Source: Notamacropus eugenii | Taxonomy: Eukaryota; Chordata; Mammalia; Diprotodontia; Macropodidae | Length of the DNA stretch: 64,000 nucleotides | Direction: 5' to 3' | NCBI RefSeq assembly: GCF_028372415.1 | Contig: NC_092873.1 | Span: 351,271,890 to 351,335,889 of the forward strand | Part shown: one piece after another, positions 22,195 through 33,185 of the stretch | Layout: every line of letters begins with the position of its first letter | Numbering within the stretch: the first letter of the stretch is position 1 | Position numbers and translations under genes: made by a program | The notes under the pieces: generated by a model | Told to the model about the DNA's origin: nothing | Database searches by the model: none | What the model saw: the letters and a program-made list of their open reading frames with translations, nothing else

Positions 22195-22485
22195 TAGACC
22201 ACCGCTTAAACTTTTTCCACTCCAGACCCCTTTTCAAGTTGGTATTGCATGGCCCTGAGGGCATGCGCAGGGCAAAGTGCATGTGCTTTGTGTTTAGAAC
22301 CAAGGCTGCAGTGAAGTTGGGAGATGCAACACAGGCAAGTGCTGCCAGAAACACCTTGGATTCATGATGTGTTTGATTTTTAATTAATTTTTAGTGATTG
22401 CACATTCAGAAACAGTTACTGTTGTCAAATTTTTACTTCCCCATACGGAGTTGGGACCCATAGTTTAGAAGTGCCACACTAGACA
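22195..22485. mobile_element. hAT-like non-autonomous DNA element
   Basis: Ends 'cgcttaaactttttccactc' and, complemented, 'cacttctaaactatgggtcc' are imperfect inverted repeats. The body 'cagacccc...catggccctgaggg' resembles hAT-derived MITEs by recognition. Confidence 0.5.
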
Positions 22486-22526
22486 ATACAGAGTGAAGGA
22501 GCTCTTCCATTGGGAAGGGAGGTCTT

Positions 22527-22768
22527 TGTTGTTCAGACACCTTGACTCTCGGTGATTCCATTTGGATTTTTCTTGGCAAAGATACAGGAATGGTTTGCCA
22601 TTTCCTTGGTTTATCATTTTCTTCTCCAGCTCATTTCACAGATGAGGAAACTAAGGCAAACAGGGTCAAGTGACTTATCCAGAGTCACACAGCTAGTAAG
22701 TGTCTATGGCCAGCTTTGATCTTGATTCTAGGTCTGACGCTTTATACACTACACTACATAGTTGCCTT
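22527..22768 (-). repeat. CORE-SINE type A
   Basis: 'tcttggcaaagatacaggaa', 'gaaactaaggcaaacagggt', 'cagagtcacacagctagtaa'. Confidence 0.95.
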
Positions 22769-22769
22769 G

Positions 22770-23400
22770 GGAGGGAAATAATTCAACTCAACTAATCCAG
22801 ATCTCACTCAAAGGAAAAATTCTCTGAAGTCTAGCACATTTGGGATAGGGAATTGATGGGGATAGGCAGCTTCTCTCACGCTGACATCTTCCCAGAGTGC
22901 TTTTCTCCCTTAAACAACAAGAATTGGGCTTGGCATTGTTCTTTTTCCCCCCTCAAAGACGGAAGTTAGAAGAGCCTTAAAGAATTCTGTTTTCTCCTGC
23001 TCTTGCCGGTTCTGCCTTGCCTCTCACATGAGTGAGGAACCATTGACCTTCACCAATTTGAAGAGTCCCAGAATCCCATACAACTGGTATTACACAAATA
23101 CAAGAAACCCTCAAAGAACTTATATTCTAATCAGGGAAGACAATTCATAAAAGGAAGCTGAAAAGGGTGGAGGGGAAGGTAGAGGAAGACCAGAGAGTCA
23201 GGAACGGAGTCTGGAGAAGGAAGACATGGCTGACCTCGGTGTTTTATAGAGCCTCACAAATTTACTTATTTCAGTACTTGTAAGACCCAGGACTTCAGGC
23301 CTGTGGATATTGACTCAGCAGACAAATCATAGCCTCTTTACTCCTTAGTCACTTTTTTTAATTAAAAAAAAAAATTCACAGTTTGTTTCGCATGACTGTA
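22770..23400. other. Intergenic, unique sequence
   Basis: Nothing recognised apart from an A-rich patch at 23358-23373. Confidence 0.5.
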
Positions 23401-23407
23401 TATGTAT

Positions 23408-23668
23408 AATTGTAGCTAGGTGGCACAGAGGACAGTGTGCTGAGCCTGGAATCAGGAAGACTCATCTTCCTGAGTTTGACTCTGGTCTCAGACACTTATT
23501 AGCTGTGTGACCCTGGGCAAATCCCTTAATTCTGTTGCCTCAGTTTCCTCATCTGTAAAAGGAACTGGAGGAGGAAATGGCTAAACGCTCCAGTAACTTT
23601 ACCAAGAAAACTCCAAATGGGGTCACAAAGGGTCAGACATGACTGAAACAACTGAACAACGACAGAAA
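23408..23668 (+). repeat. CORE-SINE type A
   Basis: 'gtagctaggtggcacagagg', 'ttagctgtgtgaccctgggc', 'tccaaatggggtcacaaagg', 'gactgaaacaactgaacaac'. Confidence 0.95.
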
Positions 23669-24019
23669 CATATATATAATAGGTATCATATCTCTTGCCT
23701 CAATAGGTGGAGGAGGGAATAGAGGGAGGGAAAGGACGTGGAACCAAAAACAAAAATAAAATTTTAAAAAATCATTCAGTGTACTTAGTTTGAGCACATT
23801 GGTCACTTCCAAACAATTCCTTATGAAGTATATTCCTTTTAAAAGTTACTTTAGTGATTGTGAACCAAAAGGAAAGTTGTATCTTTTAACCTTAATAATG
23901 TAGTACTAACACTGATTTAAACATTCAATGAGGGTTTTGTTCTCTGGGCTGACTTTATATAACTCAGTTTTCTTTACATAATTTCATATGTTTTCCCCCA
24001 TTTCTCTGACTTTTTTTTT

Positions 24020-24440
24020 TACATTTATAGAACCTGCAAGGAACCTTAGAGATCAGCTGGTCCAACTCATTTCTTTTATTTTATTTTGGGGGGCTTTGTG
24101 TGTATTTTTTTCATTTTTGTTTGTTTGTCGTCGTTGTTTTTTGTGAGGATCAGTTGGGGTTACGTGATTTGCCCAGAGTCACACAGCTAGTAAGTCTCAA
24201 GTGTCTGAAATCACATTCGAACTCAGGTCCTCCTGACACCAGGGCTGGCGCTCTATCCACTGCATCACCCAGCTGCACTCATCCATTCATTTTATAGATA
24301 AGGAAACTGAGGACCAGAGATGGTAAATGACTTGTCCAGAGACTCACAGTGGCTAAATGGCAGAGTTAGACCTGGAACCCAGATCTTGTAACTCCAGATT
24401 CAGCATTATTTTCCACTGCACCATACTGTCTCCCTTTCTC
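24020..24440 (-). repeat. MIR-like SINE split by an antisense type P SINE
   Basis: MIR parts at 24028-24080 ('aaccttagagatcagctggt') and 24282-24440 ('ataaggaaactgaggaccag'). The inserted SINE lies between. Confidence 0.85.
24098..24280 (-). repeat. CORE-SINE type P inside the MIR
   Basis: T-rich start (complement of poly(A)), 'gcccagagtcacacagctag', 'cgctctatccactgcatcac'. Confidence 0.9.
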
Positions 24441-24441
24441 A

Positions 24442-24970
24442 TTCCTTGCAACCCAGTAATATTCCATTATATTCACATATGACAGTTTGTTCATCAGCTT
24501 CCCAGGCACTGGGCACATATTTTGTTTATTGCTTTTGGTTCTTAAATAATTCTACTGTGAACATTTTTGTACAGATGAGTTTTTCCGTGCTGTCAGTAAC
24601 TTCTTTTGGGCATAGCTTTAGTGATGGAATCTCAGGGTCAAAGGGTACAGACAATTGAGTAATCTTTCTTGCATAATTCCAAATTATTTTTCATAATGTT
24701 TAAAGCAATTCATAGTCCTAACAACAGAGAATTAATATCCCTGTCTTCCCATAGACCCCTCAATGATGTTTTCCCACCTATACTAGCTTAATGGATGTGA
24801 GAAGATTTGTTTTAACTTGTATATTCCTCTGGTTACTAATAATTTTGAAGAATTTAAAATGGTTATTCAAAGTTTTTAATTTCTCCTTTTGAAAATTGTT
24901 CCTATCCTATTTACATCAATTACCTATAGATTAGAGACATCAGACTTTTAGCAGAGATTTTTAAAATAGA
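24442..24970 (-). mobile_element. L1 3' region, antisense
   Basis: 'cagtaatattccattatatt', 'tgtgaacatttttgtacaga', 'aaagggtacagacaattgag'. Confidence 0.75.
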
Positions 24971-24992
24971 TCCATCAACCTATAAATATTAA

Positions 24993-25245
24993 TTTCACTC
25001 ATTTTTCAGTCACGTCTGAGTCTTCATGACCCCTTTTGGGGTTTTTTTGGCAGAGATATTGAAGCAGTTTGCCATTTCTTTCTCCAGCTCATTTTACAGA
25101 TGAGGAAACCGAAGCAAACAAAGCTAAGTGACTTGCCCAGGGTCACACAACTAGGAAGTGTCTGAGGCCAGCTTTGATCTCAGGAAAATAAGTCTTTTTG
25201 ACTCCAGGCCTGGCACTCTGTCCACTGTACCACTTAGCTGCCCAA
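24993..25245 (-). repeat. CORE-SINE type A
   Basis: 'catgacccctttt', 'ttggcagagatattgaagca', 'gacttgcccagggtcacaca', 'ctgtaccacttagctgccc'. Confidence 0.95.
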
Positions 25246-25247
25246 AT

Positions 25248-25560
25248 ATTAAGAGTTCACTATCTCTATGCCAGGCCCTGGACTAGCTGGAGATACAAAG
25301 ACAAAAATAAAAATCTCTGCCCTAGTAAAACTTGCATTGCATCAGAAAAAAAGTAACGTACTCATATGAATAGATACAAAATATATACAAAGAGAATACA
25401 TCATAATTTCAGAAAATGGGGAAGCTCAGGTAGCTGGGATGATTAAAAAAGCCCCATAGAGGAGGTAGTGCTTGAGCTGATCTTTGGTGAAAGCTAGAAA
25501 TTTAAAGAGGTGAAAATGAAGGCGGGCATTACAAGCATGAGGGACTGCCTGTGCAAAGAC
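25248..25560 (+). repeat. Ancient dispersed repeat, 'ctatgccaggc' family
   Basis: 'ctatgccaggccctggacta', 'gagatacaaagacaaaaata', 'gtagtgcttgagctgatctt', 'tgagggactgcctgtgcaaa'. Confidence 0.7.
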
Positions 25561-25689
25561 CTGCTAGTGGAAATTGTTCGAGGCAGTAATTGAATTCTGC
25601 TCTTCTGATTCTAAGGCCAAGGCTCTCTCGATAGAACAATGGATTCTGGAGACTCCAGTGCCGTGAAGCTTTGCTAAAAGACAGACCTG

Positions 25690-25848
25690 CCTCCCCATAT
25701 AGGTAGATTTGAGATTTTTTAGTTAGAAAAGGGAAGCGATTGCTTAAGATGACACAGGTAGTAACTGGCATTGCCAGAATTTGAAAACAGCTCCTTTGCT
25801 TTCAAACATAGTGCTCTTTCTACTATACAGCACTGCCTCCCAATACCC
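25690..25848 (-). repeat. MIR-like SINE
   Basis: 'gattgcttaagatgacacag', 'atagtgctctttctactata'. Confidence 0.75.
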
Positions 25849-25929
25849 ATTAAAGAGGCACTAATGAAGAAAACAATTATGAAGGAATTTGTTTTGTGAG
25901 ACTATACATATTTTAATAGGTTTTGTTTT

Positions 25930-26180
25930 TCTTGTATAATAGCTAACATTTCTATAGCATCTGCTATGTGCTGAGTGCTTCACAAATATTTCATTTGACC
26001 CTTCAAGCAACCCTGGGAGGTAGGTGCTACTATTATCCCCATTTTACAGAAGAGGAAACTGACAGAGATTAGGTGATTTGCCCAGGGTCACACAGCTAAT
26101 AAATACCTGAAAGTGGATCTGAATTTAGGTTTTCTTGACTCAAGGCCCACTGCCCTGTTCATTGCACCACCTACCTCTTG
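25930..26180 (-). repeat. CORE-SINE type B
   Basis: 'aatagctaacatttctatag', 'ggtgctactattatccccat', 'tgcccagggtcacacagcta'. Confidence 0.95.
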
Positions 26181-26687
26181 ATAGAGGAGGAAGAAAGGAG
26201 GAAGAAAGAGAGCATCCAGAACTGAAAATTTTTTAAAAATTGAATTCAAAAGAATAAGATAAAAAAAGAAAAGAGGGAAAGAGGAAGGGAGAAAGGAAAG
26301 AAGGAAAGGAAGAAAGGAAAAAGAAAGGAAGGAGGGAGGCAGAAGGCAGGAAGGAAAAGAAAGAAGGGAGAAAGGAAGGAAGGGAGTAAGGGAAAGAAAA
26401 AAATAAAAAAGGAAGGAAGAAAGGAAGAGGAAAGAAGGAAGGAAGGAAAGAAGGAAGGGAGGAAGGGAGGGAGGGAGGAAAGAAGGAAGGGATGAAGAGA
26501 GGGAGGAAGGGAGGAAGGGAGGGAGGGAGGAAAGAAGGAAGGGATGAAGAGAGGGAGGAAGGGAGGAAGGGAAGGAGGGAGAGAGGGAGGGAGGGAGGAA
26601 AAGAAGGAGGAGGGAAGGAAGGAAGGAAGGAAGGAAGGAAGGAAGGAAGGAAGGAAGGAAGGAAGGAAGGAAGGAAGGAAAGAAGAT
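26181..26687 (+). repeat. Long purine tract (GGAA/GGAG)n
   Basis: About 500 bp, nearly all purine on the plus strand, ending in about 15 perfect GGAA units. It includes a 52-bp higher-order duplication around 'gggatgaagagagggagg' (26490 and 26542). Confidence 0.97.
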
Positions 26688-26689
26688 GA

Positions 26690-26940
26690 CCAGATTTAAG
26701 TGGCTGTAGAAAGGGAAGTTTTAGTCTGGAATTAAAGTATACATCTGTGGCCCATCAAGAAAGCTAAGAATGGTCCCCAAGAACCAAGGCAATACAGTGA
26801 GCATCTGGTCTGGAGCAACTGTAAGAACCTAATGTTTTTACTAAATCCCATCAAGGTGGATTAAATAAAGAGACAATGCACTCCAGAGCCTTTAGTGCAT
26901 CAAGTGCTTGATAAGTGTATTTAAAAATAACTCAGTGGCT
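26690..26940. other. Intergenic, unique sequence
   Basis: Nothing recognised. Confidence 0.5.
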
Positions 26941-26944
26941 AAAG

Positions 26945-27152
26945 CTTTACAAAATGCTCTCCTCACAACCACCCAGGGAGGCAAAGAGAGATTAAAGATA
27001 CAACTGTTATCATCCCCACTTTACATGTGAAGAAACTGAGGCTCAGAAAAATGAAATAATTTGGTCACAAATATAGTAAACATCAGAGAGAAGATAGGAA
27101 AATTGAGTTCTCCTGGCTCCAAGGCTCTTCCCATTATACCATGCTTCCTGGA
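26945..27152 (-). repeat. CORE-SINE type B, degraded
   Basis: 'ttatcatccccactttacat', 'gaagaaactgaggctcagaa'. Confidence 0.85.
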
Positions 27153-27397
27153 TGAATGGATATGAATGAATAAATATATAATTTATCTAACTTAATGTTG
27201 TTTGTGGCAGGAGTTTTGAACACACAAGAAGTCTTTGCCCACCAACCACAGGTAATGCTAAAACTTCCTGGAAGAGTGAGCCTCTGAGAGATCAAAGGGA
27301 AAATTTTCCATCCAAAAATACTATGGAGCCTTACCCTGCCCATCCCTATCCAATCTCTAGGGTAATGTTAGAAAGTATAAGTGACCATCAACAAATG

Positions 27398-27642
27398 CTG
27401 AAAAGCTAGATGGTGCAGTCCATAAGAACACAGTGCGAGAATTAAAGTCAGGAAGATCTAGGTTCAAATCTTGCTTTGGACACTTACTAGCTATGTGATA
27501 GTGGAAAACTGCCTCAGTTTCCTCATTTGTAAAATGGGAATAATAATAGCACCTATTTCCCAGAATTGTTGTGAGGGTCAAATAAGATGTGTCTTACAGA
27601 GCTCTGAAAACCCTGAAGTACTGTACAAATGCTAGCTGTTGT
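27398..27642 (+). repeat. CORE-SINE type B
   Basis: 'gctagatggtgcagtccata', 'gaagatctaggttcaaatct', 'agtactgtacaaatgctagc'. Confidence 0.92.
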
Positions 27643-27644
27643 TA

Positions 27645-28450
27645 GCCTTCTCTTTGCTGGGGCCCTGAGTGGTTTCATGCCAATGACCCCCATGGTTTGA
27701 AGATGCCACACAAATTAGCAAAGTCCAGTCTGTTTTTCCGAATGGAACCACCACAGGACTTCAGTAATGGACCACAGAAAAGGGAAGGGTTAGGGTTGGG
27801 AGCACTGTTGGGGGGGGGGGGGCGCAAAGAGAACCATTATGTAAATTATATGCAAATGATATATAGACACTAAACTAATAGCTCAGGTCCATTTTTTTTC
27901 TTTAACCCTACCAACAGCGAAGTTACAGGATAGGGAGGAGGAGCTACAAGAAGGTTCTCTTTAAACGGAAACGCCAATCCAAAGGACAAGTTGCGGCGAG
28001 CCTCTGTTTCCTGTGCCCAGCACCTTGTGGCAAAGTGCCAGGTCTTTCTCTGGCGCCAGCCTCCCTTCACTGGTGGGAGTGGAAGGAGTCGGGGGTTGGG
28101 GAGGCTGGTTGGGGATGACTGGCGGCCCGAGGGTTAAGGAGACAGGCTCTGATCTAGGATCCATTTTCTTCTTCCCATGGACTGAGCCTCTCCAGGGTCT
28201 ACAGCTGTCCCTGCCAGTCTCTGGCGTTTGGGGGTTGGGGATTAAGGGAAGAAGGGAACTCTTGAAGACAATCAGCCCCTGGATAATTGGAAAGGGGAAA
28301 AGTTTGTTCTCAGTCACCTTCCCCATCAGCACCCACTTCAGGCCGAATCTCCATGGACCTATTCTATCCTTTCAATCTCCCCCTCTTCCCCCCTTCACCT
28401 CCATGAAGAGCAACACTCAGGCCAAGGCATGTCAGACTGAACTCTCCCTC
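27645..28450. other. Intergenic, GC-rich unique sequence with poly(G)
   Basis: A G run of about 13 lies near 27811-27823. Two overlapping frames (28013-28534 plus, 27961-28332 minus) are open, but neither resembles a known protein. Confidence 0.5.
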
Positions 28451-28454
28451 TACA

Positions 28455-28790
28455 GAATCACAAAACCAAAGAATGGCAGAGCTGGAAAGAACCATAAAAG
28501 TCATCTTGTCTATACACATGACCCCTCTTTTTAGTGTTAAGATTTTTGTTTTGGTACAGCAATCACTTCTCATTTAAGGAAGTCTGTGGTGACTCTTACA
28601 ACACATTTAACTTTGTACTCTTAAAGTTGACCATGTATGTACAAAAAAGAAAGATGCATTTAAATCTCAGTCATCTGGAACCATCATTCAGATCCTTCAT
28701 TTTGATGAGAAGCAAGCTGAGAATCCCAGAGGGGAAGTGATTTGCCCAGCTAACTCATCTCCCTAGAGCCCAAGGTGACAGCCAGTTAAT
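28455..28790 (-). repeat. MIR-like SINE, split
   Basis: 'gaatggcagagctggaaaga' at 28471 and 'gtgatttgcccagctaac' at 28737, with unrelated sequence between. Confidence 0.55.
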
Positions 28791-29049
28791 CTGATGAAGG
28801 ATTCTGCCTGAGGTGTTAATACGGGGTAAAATGCTCAACCCCAAGTGAATATGCTTTTTTAACTGGAGCTTTCTGGAAACAAGGAGAGGATTGGTGGGTG
28901 TACCTCTGGAATATTAACCAGAGCCCTACCTTGCCCTGACTATAAGAAAGAGCTACTGTTAGAGAGATGATGGATTTGGAGTTCAGATTTACATGTATAT
29001 TTTTGGGAATAGCCAAGGTGGGAATTTGTTTTGTTTGACTAACCATTCA

Positions 29050-29298
29050 CAAGGCAGCTAGGTGGCTCAATGGACCGAGGGAGTGCCAGGCCCAGAGTCA
29101 GGAGGTCCTGAGTTCACATCTAGCCTCAGATACTTACTAGCTGGGTGATTCTGGGCAACTCACTTAACCCTATTTGCCTCAGTTTCCACATCTGTCAAAT
29201 GAGCTGGAGAAGGAAATGACAAACCATTCCAGTATATTGCCAAGAAAACCCCAAATGGAGTTGGAGGTGATTGAAATAACTGAACAAACAAAAACATT
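29050..29298 (+). repeat. CORE-SINE type A
   Basis: 'aaggcagctaggtggctcaa', 'agcctcagatacttactagc', 'gagctggagaaggaaatgac', 'gccaagaaaaccccaaatgg'. Confidence 0.95.
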
Positions 29299-29429
29299 AT
29301 AGTTTGCAACACACTTTACATATTTAGAGTGGGTGTGGGGTTGACTGGTTATATATGAGTGAGGCTTATGTTTGAAGTACTTGACCTCTAGTCTTCAGCC
29401 AGGTCAGCACATTCTCCAACCCCCCCCTC

Positions 29430-29610
29430 ATCTATACATGTTCTCATTTGTTCTTCCCAACAACCCTGTGAGGTAGATGCTACGATTATTCCTATTTTAC
29501 AGATGAGGAAAGGGCTGAGAGAAGTTACTTGCAGATGTCAGAGGCAAGATTTGAACCCAGGTCTTCTGGCTCCAAGTGCAGCACTTTATTCACTATCATG
29601 GCCTGCCTTC
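29430..29610 (-). repeat. CORE-SINE type B
   Basis: 'caaccctgtgaggtagatgc', 'attttacagatgaggaaagg', 'gatttgaacccaggtcttct'. Confidence 0.9.
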
Positions 29611-29701
29611 TCAAATGAAAACATTATCATGGTCAGCACTCAGCCCATAGCAAAGAATTGTCCTTAGAAACTAATCCCTTGCAGGCACCCCTGCTCCCAG
29701 G

Positions 29702-29886
29702 GCAGAGAGAGTATCGGAGGAAAAAGTATTGCACTGGGCATCAGTTTGTAGCCCTGGTTCTGCCAAGTAGGTGAGTGATTTTGAGCAGGTTACAGCTTTT
29801 CTCTGAGTTTCACTTTCTTCCTCTGTAAGATAAGGAGGATAACTAAATAATCTCCCAGGCCTATCTCAGTTCTGGCATTCTATGTC
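29702..29886 (+). repeat. MIR-like SINE
   Basis: 'ggaaaaagtattgcactggg', 'gttacagcttttctctgagt'. Confidence 0.8.
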
Positions 29887-29889
29887 TTT

Positions 29890-30250
29890 GCTACATCATG
29901 GGGTTGCCCTTGGCCTCACCCCCAGTCCTATGGGAGCCAAACTACTATGCCCTTGGCACCAGTACCCTGACACACCTATCTTTCTGTGGCAGGAGCACCA
30001 ACAAGCCCAGGTCAGATCTCAGTGTTCCCTTTCCAATCCCTAGCCTGACTCACCACCTTAGGGTTGCCCAACTCCCAGGCATCTGGCATCTGCCTGAGAG
30101 AGGAGCTGGGGCAGGCTGGGGCCAGCTGGGCATGTGGGACCAGCTGGGCACGTGCCTTACCCATGTGTTCACCCAGGAGATCACACAGTGGGGGTGGGGA
30201 AGCACATTGTGCCCAGAGCCTGTGCCTGGTTCTGTCTTGTCCTTGTTTAG
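29890..30250. other. Intergenic, GC-rich unique sequence
   Basis: Carries part of a 204-codon frame that runs on into a MIR and a poly(C) run, so it is not credible as a gene. Confidence 0.5.
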
Positions 30251-30251
30251 A

Positions 30252-30600
30252 TCAGAGAGCCAAGGAATGTTAGAACTAGAAAAGACCTTAGAGACTGGCT
30301 TTTCTAACCCTCTTATTGAACAGACCAGAAAGGTGAGGCCCGTAAGTGAAGTGATTTGTTTAAAGTCCCACTGTCACTTACAGAGATTCTGGGGCAGCTT
30401 GCTTAACCATTGTGTCTGCGCCCCCCCCCCCCCCCCCCCCCGCCCCCGCCCTGCCCCATCATCCAGTCAGTCTTTATCACTTGTGGCACCAAGTGGCAGA
30501 GTTGGGATTTAAACCTGTTTCTTTGATTCCAAATCCATTTCTTTTTACTCCATCCTCCTCATTTTACAAAGAAGGAAAATGAGGCACAGAGATTGCCTCC
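30252..30600 (-). repeat. MIR-like SINE with poly(C) insertion
   Basis: 'ttagaactagaaaagacctt', 'gtgatttgtttaaagtccca', 'gttgggatttaaacctgttt'. A run of 22 C at about 30420-30441 lies in the middle. Confidence 0.75.
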
Positions 30601-30881
30601 CCAACCCATGGCTGGCCAGGGGAAGAGATTGGGACTAGAACTGGGAATTTTTCCATGACTCTCCATTCTTTTTCAGGGATTCTGGAGTTTAAAATGACAC
30701 AGGTAAGTGATTTGGTCTAGTGATCTAAAAGCCATGGATTTGATTCCCTTTGTCTCAGAATCTGCTTTAGGAGCTAGTGGAAGTAAACAGTGGCAAGTAC
30801 TGGGTAGCTATCTATACAAGAGTGACCTGACAAGTTTCAGGAAAGTCACTTCAGCCAAATATGCCTCCCCTGGCCTTGCTG

Positions 30882-31008
30882 TGGGGAGATGGAAGCAGAG
30901 AGTAGGGAGATCTGGGTTCTAGTCCCAGCCCTGCCAGTAATTCATTTTGGGACCTTGTATAAATCACTTTATCTTTCTCAAGTTTCCTCATTTGTAAAAT
31001 GGACAAGT
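30882..31008 (+). repeat. MIR-like SINE
   Basis: 'gggttctagtcccagccctg', 'agtttcctcatttgtaaaat'. Confidence 0.8.
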
Positions 31009-31009
31009 G

Positions 31010-31632
31010 TGTTGCAGAGACAATAGAATGCTGAACCAGAAGTCAGGAGATCTGAGTTCAAATATGGCCTCAGACACTTACTAGCTATGTAAAGCTGGTC
31101 AAGTCATTTAGCCTCTCTGTGCCTCAGTTTTCTTATCTATAAAATGGGGATAATAGTAGCAACTACCTTCCAAGATTGCTGTGAAGATAAAATGAGACAA
31201 TATTTTTAAAGTGCTTTGCAAACCTCTTCCTTCACAAATATGCTATTAGAATCAAATGATACAACCCATGTAAAGTGATTTGCAGACATTAAAGTGATAT
31301 ATAAGTTCTAGTTATTATTATTTCTTCACCTCTGTGCCTGTTTTCTCATCTGTAAAATGAAGATAATAATAGCACCTACCTTCCAAGACTGCTATAAAGA
31401 TAAAATGAAATAATAGTTGCAAAATGCTTTGCAAACCTTACAAAAGTGCTAAATGTGCTAACTTCTCCCTCTTCTTCCTTCTCTTCTTTTTCTTCTTTTG
31501 TTTTCTTCTCTTTTTCCTCCTCCTCCTCCTTCTCTCCTTCACAAAGTTTTTATGAGGATCAAATGAGCTAGTACATGTACTATGATTTGCAAATTTTAAA
31601 GTGCTCTGTAAATTCTAGCTATTATTATTGCC
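31010..31632 (+). repeat. Type B SINE followed by two further type B 3' halves
   Basis: A copy at 31010-31250 with a head; then tails at 31250-31460 ('tctcatctgtaaaatgaaga', 'gctttgcaaaccttacaaaa') and 31540-31632 ('atgaggatcaaatgagctag', 'attctagctattattatt'). A CT-rich stretch (31470-31535) separates the last two. Confidence 0.88.
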
Positions 31633-31679
31633 ATCATCACTTCACCCCGAGGGACTCAGTTTCCTTCCCAGCATTACAT

Positions 31680-31883
31680 GGATGAGGATAAGGAAAGGAG
31701 TTTGAACATAACCTGGAAGGCAAAAGGAGCCATGGAAGGGAAGGGGAGCTGATCAGAGAAGTGACATGGTCAACTCGATGTATAAACATTATTTCCACAG
31801 CAAGATGAAAGACAGCTCAGCAAGGTGGGAGAAGGGAGAAGGGAAGACACTTCAGGTGATTGCAATAGTGCAGGTAACAAGAT
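31680..31883 (+). repeat. Ancient dispersed repeat fragment, target of the L1
   Basis: 'gaagtgacatggtcaactcg' and 'ggtgattgcaatagtgcagg' match the family at 8440-10790. Confidence 0.6.
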
Positions 31884-31894
31884 TTGTCCTAGGG

Positions 31895-32551
31895 GCTGTA
31901 TCCCAAAGAGATCATAAAAATGGGAAAAGGATCCACATGTACAAAAATATTTATAGCAGCTCTTTTTGTGGTGGCCAAGAAATGGAAATTGAGGGAATGC
32001 CTATCAGTTGGGGAATGACTGAACAAGTTGTGGTCTATGCATGTAATGGAATACTACTGTGCTGTAAGAAATGATGAACAGGAAGACTTCAGAGAGGCCT
32101 GGAAAGACTTATGTGAACTGATGCTGAGTGAAGTGAGCAGAACCAGGAGAACTTTGTACGCAGTAACAGCCGAATCATGTGATGACTGACTTTGATAGAC
32201 TTAGCTCTTCTCAGCAATGCAAGGACCTAAGACAGCTCCAAGAGACTCACGATGGAAAATGCAGTCGACATGCAGAGAAAGAAATACGGAGTCTGAATGC
32301 AGATAGAAGCGTGCTATTTGCTCTCTTTTTTGTTTTGTTTCATCTTTTCTTTCTCATGGTTGCTCCCATTTGTTCTAATTCTTCTCACATGACTAATGTG
32401 AAAATATGTTTAATAAGAATGTATATGTAGAGCCTATATCAGATTGCACATCATCTTGGGGAGGAGGGGAAGGAGGTGGAGAAAATTTAAAAGTTATGGA
32501 AGTGAATGTTGAAAACTAAAAATTAATTAATTAATTAATTTTTAAAAAGAG
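31895..32551 (+). mobile_element. L1 3' end, 5'-truncated, with perfect 11-bp target-site duplication
   Basis: About 657 bp of L1 3' end: 'agcagctctttttgtggtgg', 'tatcagttggggaatgactg', 'gagtgaagtgagcagaacca', 'gagtctgaatgcagatagaa', then an A/T-rich tail. TTGTCCTAGGG flanks it at 31884-31894 and 32552-32562. Confidence 0.93.
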
Positions 32552-32577
32552 TTGTCCTAGGGAATTGGACCATTGAA

Positions 32578-32636
32578 TTAAAGTAATAGCTAGCATGTAG
32601 AACACTTGAGGCTTTGTGAAACTATATATATAAACC

Positions 32637-32687
<51 letters not shown>

Positions 32688-32958
32688 TATACATACATAC
32701 ACTCACACACGTATATACACACACATACATATATACATATTCACATATATATATATACATATCTATCTTCTCAATTAGACCTTCACAACAACCCTACAAA
32801 GTAGGTGTTATTTTTTATTCCCATTTTCTGTACGAGGAAATTAAGGCTGAAGAGGATATGTGACTTGCTTAAACAGCATGGAAGTATCTGAGGCAGGATT
32901 TGAACTCAGGTATTCCTAATGCCTAGTCTATTGCTCTATCCATTACATCATCTAGCTG
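32578..32958 (-). repeat. CORE-SINE type B split by a (TA)n expansion
   Basis: 'aatagctagcatgtagaaca' at one end and 'caacaaccctacaaagtagg', 'gaggcaggatttgaactcag' at the other. The middle is replaced by TA/CA repeats. Confidence 0.88.
32623..32760. repeat. (TA)n with (CA) interruptions
   Basis: About 138 bp of alternating T/A with CA and GTATA units. Confidence 0.96.
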
Positions 32959-32984
32959 GATTAGAGAGAAAGGTAACTTGAATG

Positions 32985-33185
32985 ATTAAGTGGGTGCCAG
33001 AAGGAAGCAGAGTTTTGGCTCCATGTAAAGAAAAACTTCCTGGCAGAATTGTCTAAAAGTAGAATAAACTGCCTTGGAAGGAAGCGAATGCCATATCCCT
33101 GGAATTTCTCACCCACAGGTTGGATAGGTCATTCATCTTTGACACTGCGGAGATTTTTGTTCAGGTAAGTCTGGGTGCTCCATCC
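32985..33185 (+). repeat. CR1/L3 LINE 3'-end fragment
   Basis: 'aaagaaaaacttcctggcag', 'gtctaaaagtagaataaact', 'gccttggaaggaagcgaatg', 'tttttgttcaggtaagtctg'. Confidence 0.75.

Noticed and set aside
26181..26687. Regular repeat that could be taken for a CRISPR-like or satellite array
   Set aside because: Simple GGAA-type purine repeat without spacer structure, in a vertebrate genome.
27784..27800. Telomere-like 'gggttagggttggg'; also 'ccctaaccctgg' near 40794
   Set aside because: Only two units each, in otherwise ordinary sequence. Not an interstitial telomeric array.
28013..28534. 173-codon plus-strand frame in GC-rich DNA
   Set aside because: It overlaps an open minus-strand frame, its end runs into a MIR-like remnant, and the protein has no recognisable family features.
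29898..30512. 204-codon plus-strand frame
   Set aside because: It runs through a MIR-like SINE and a poly(C) run, and has no domain or splice support.
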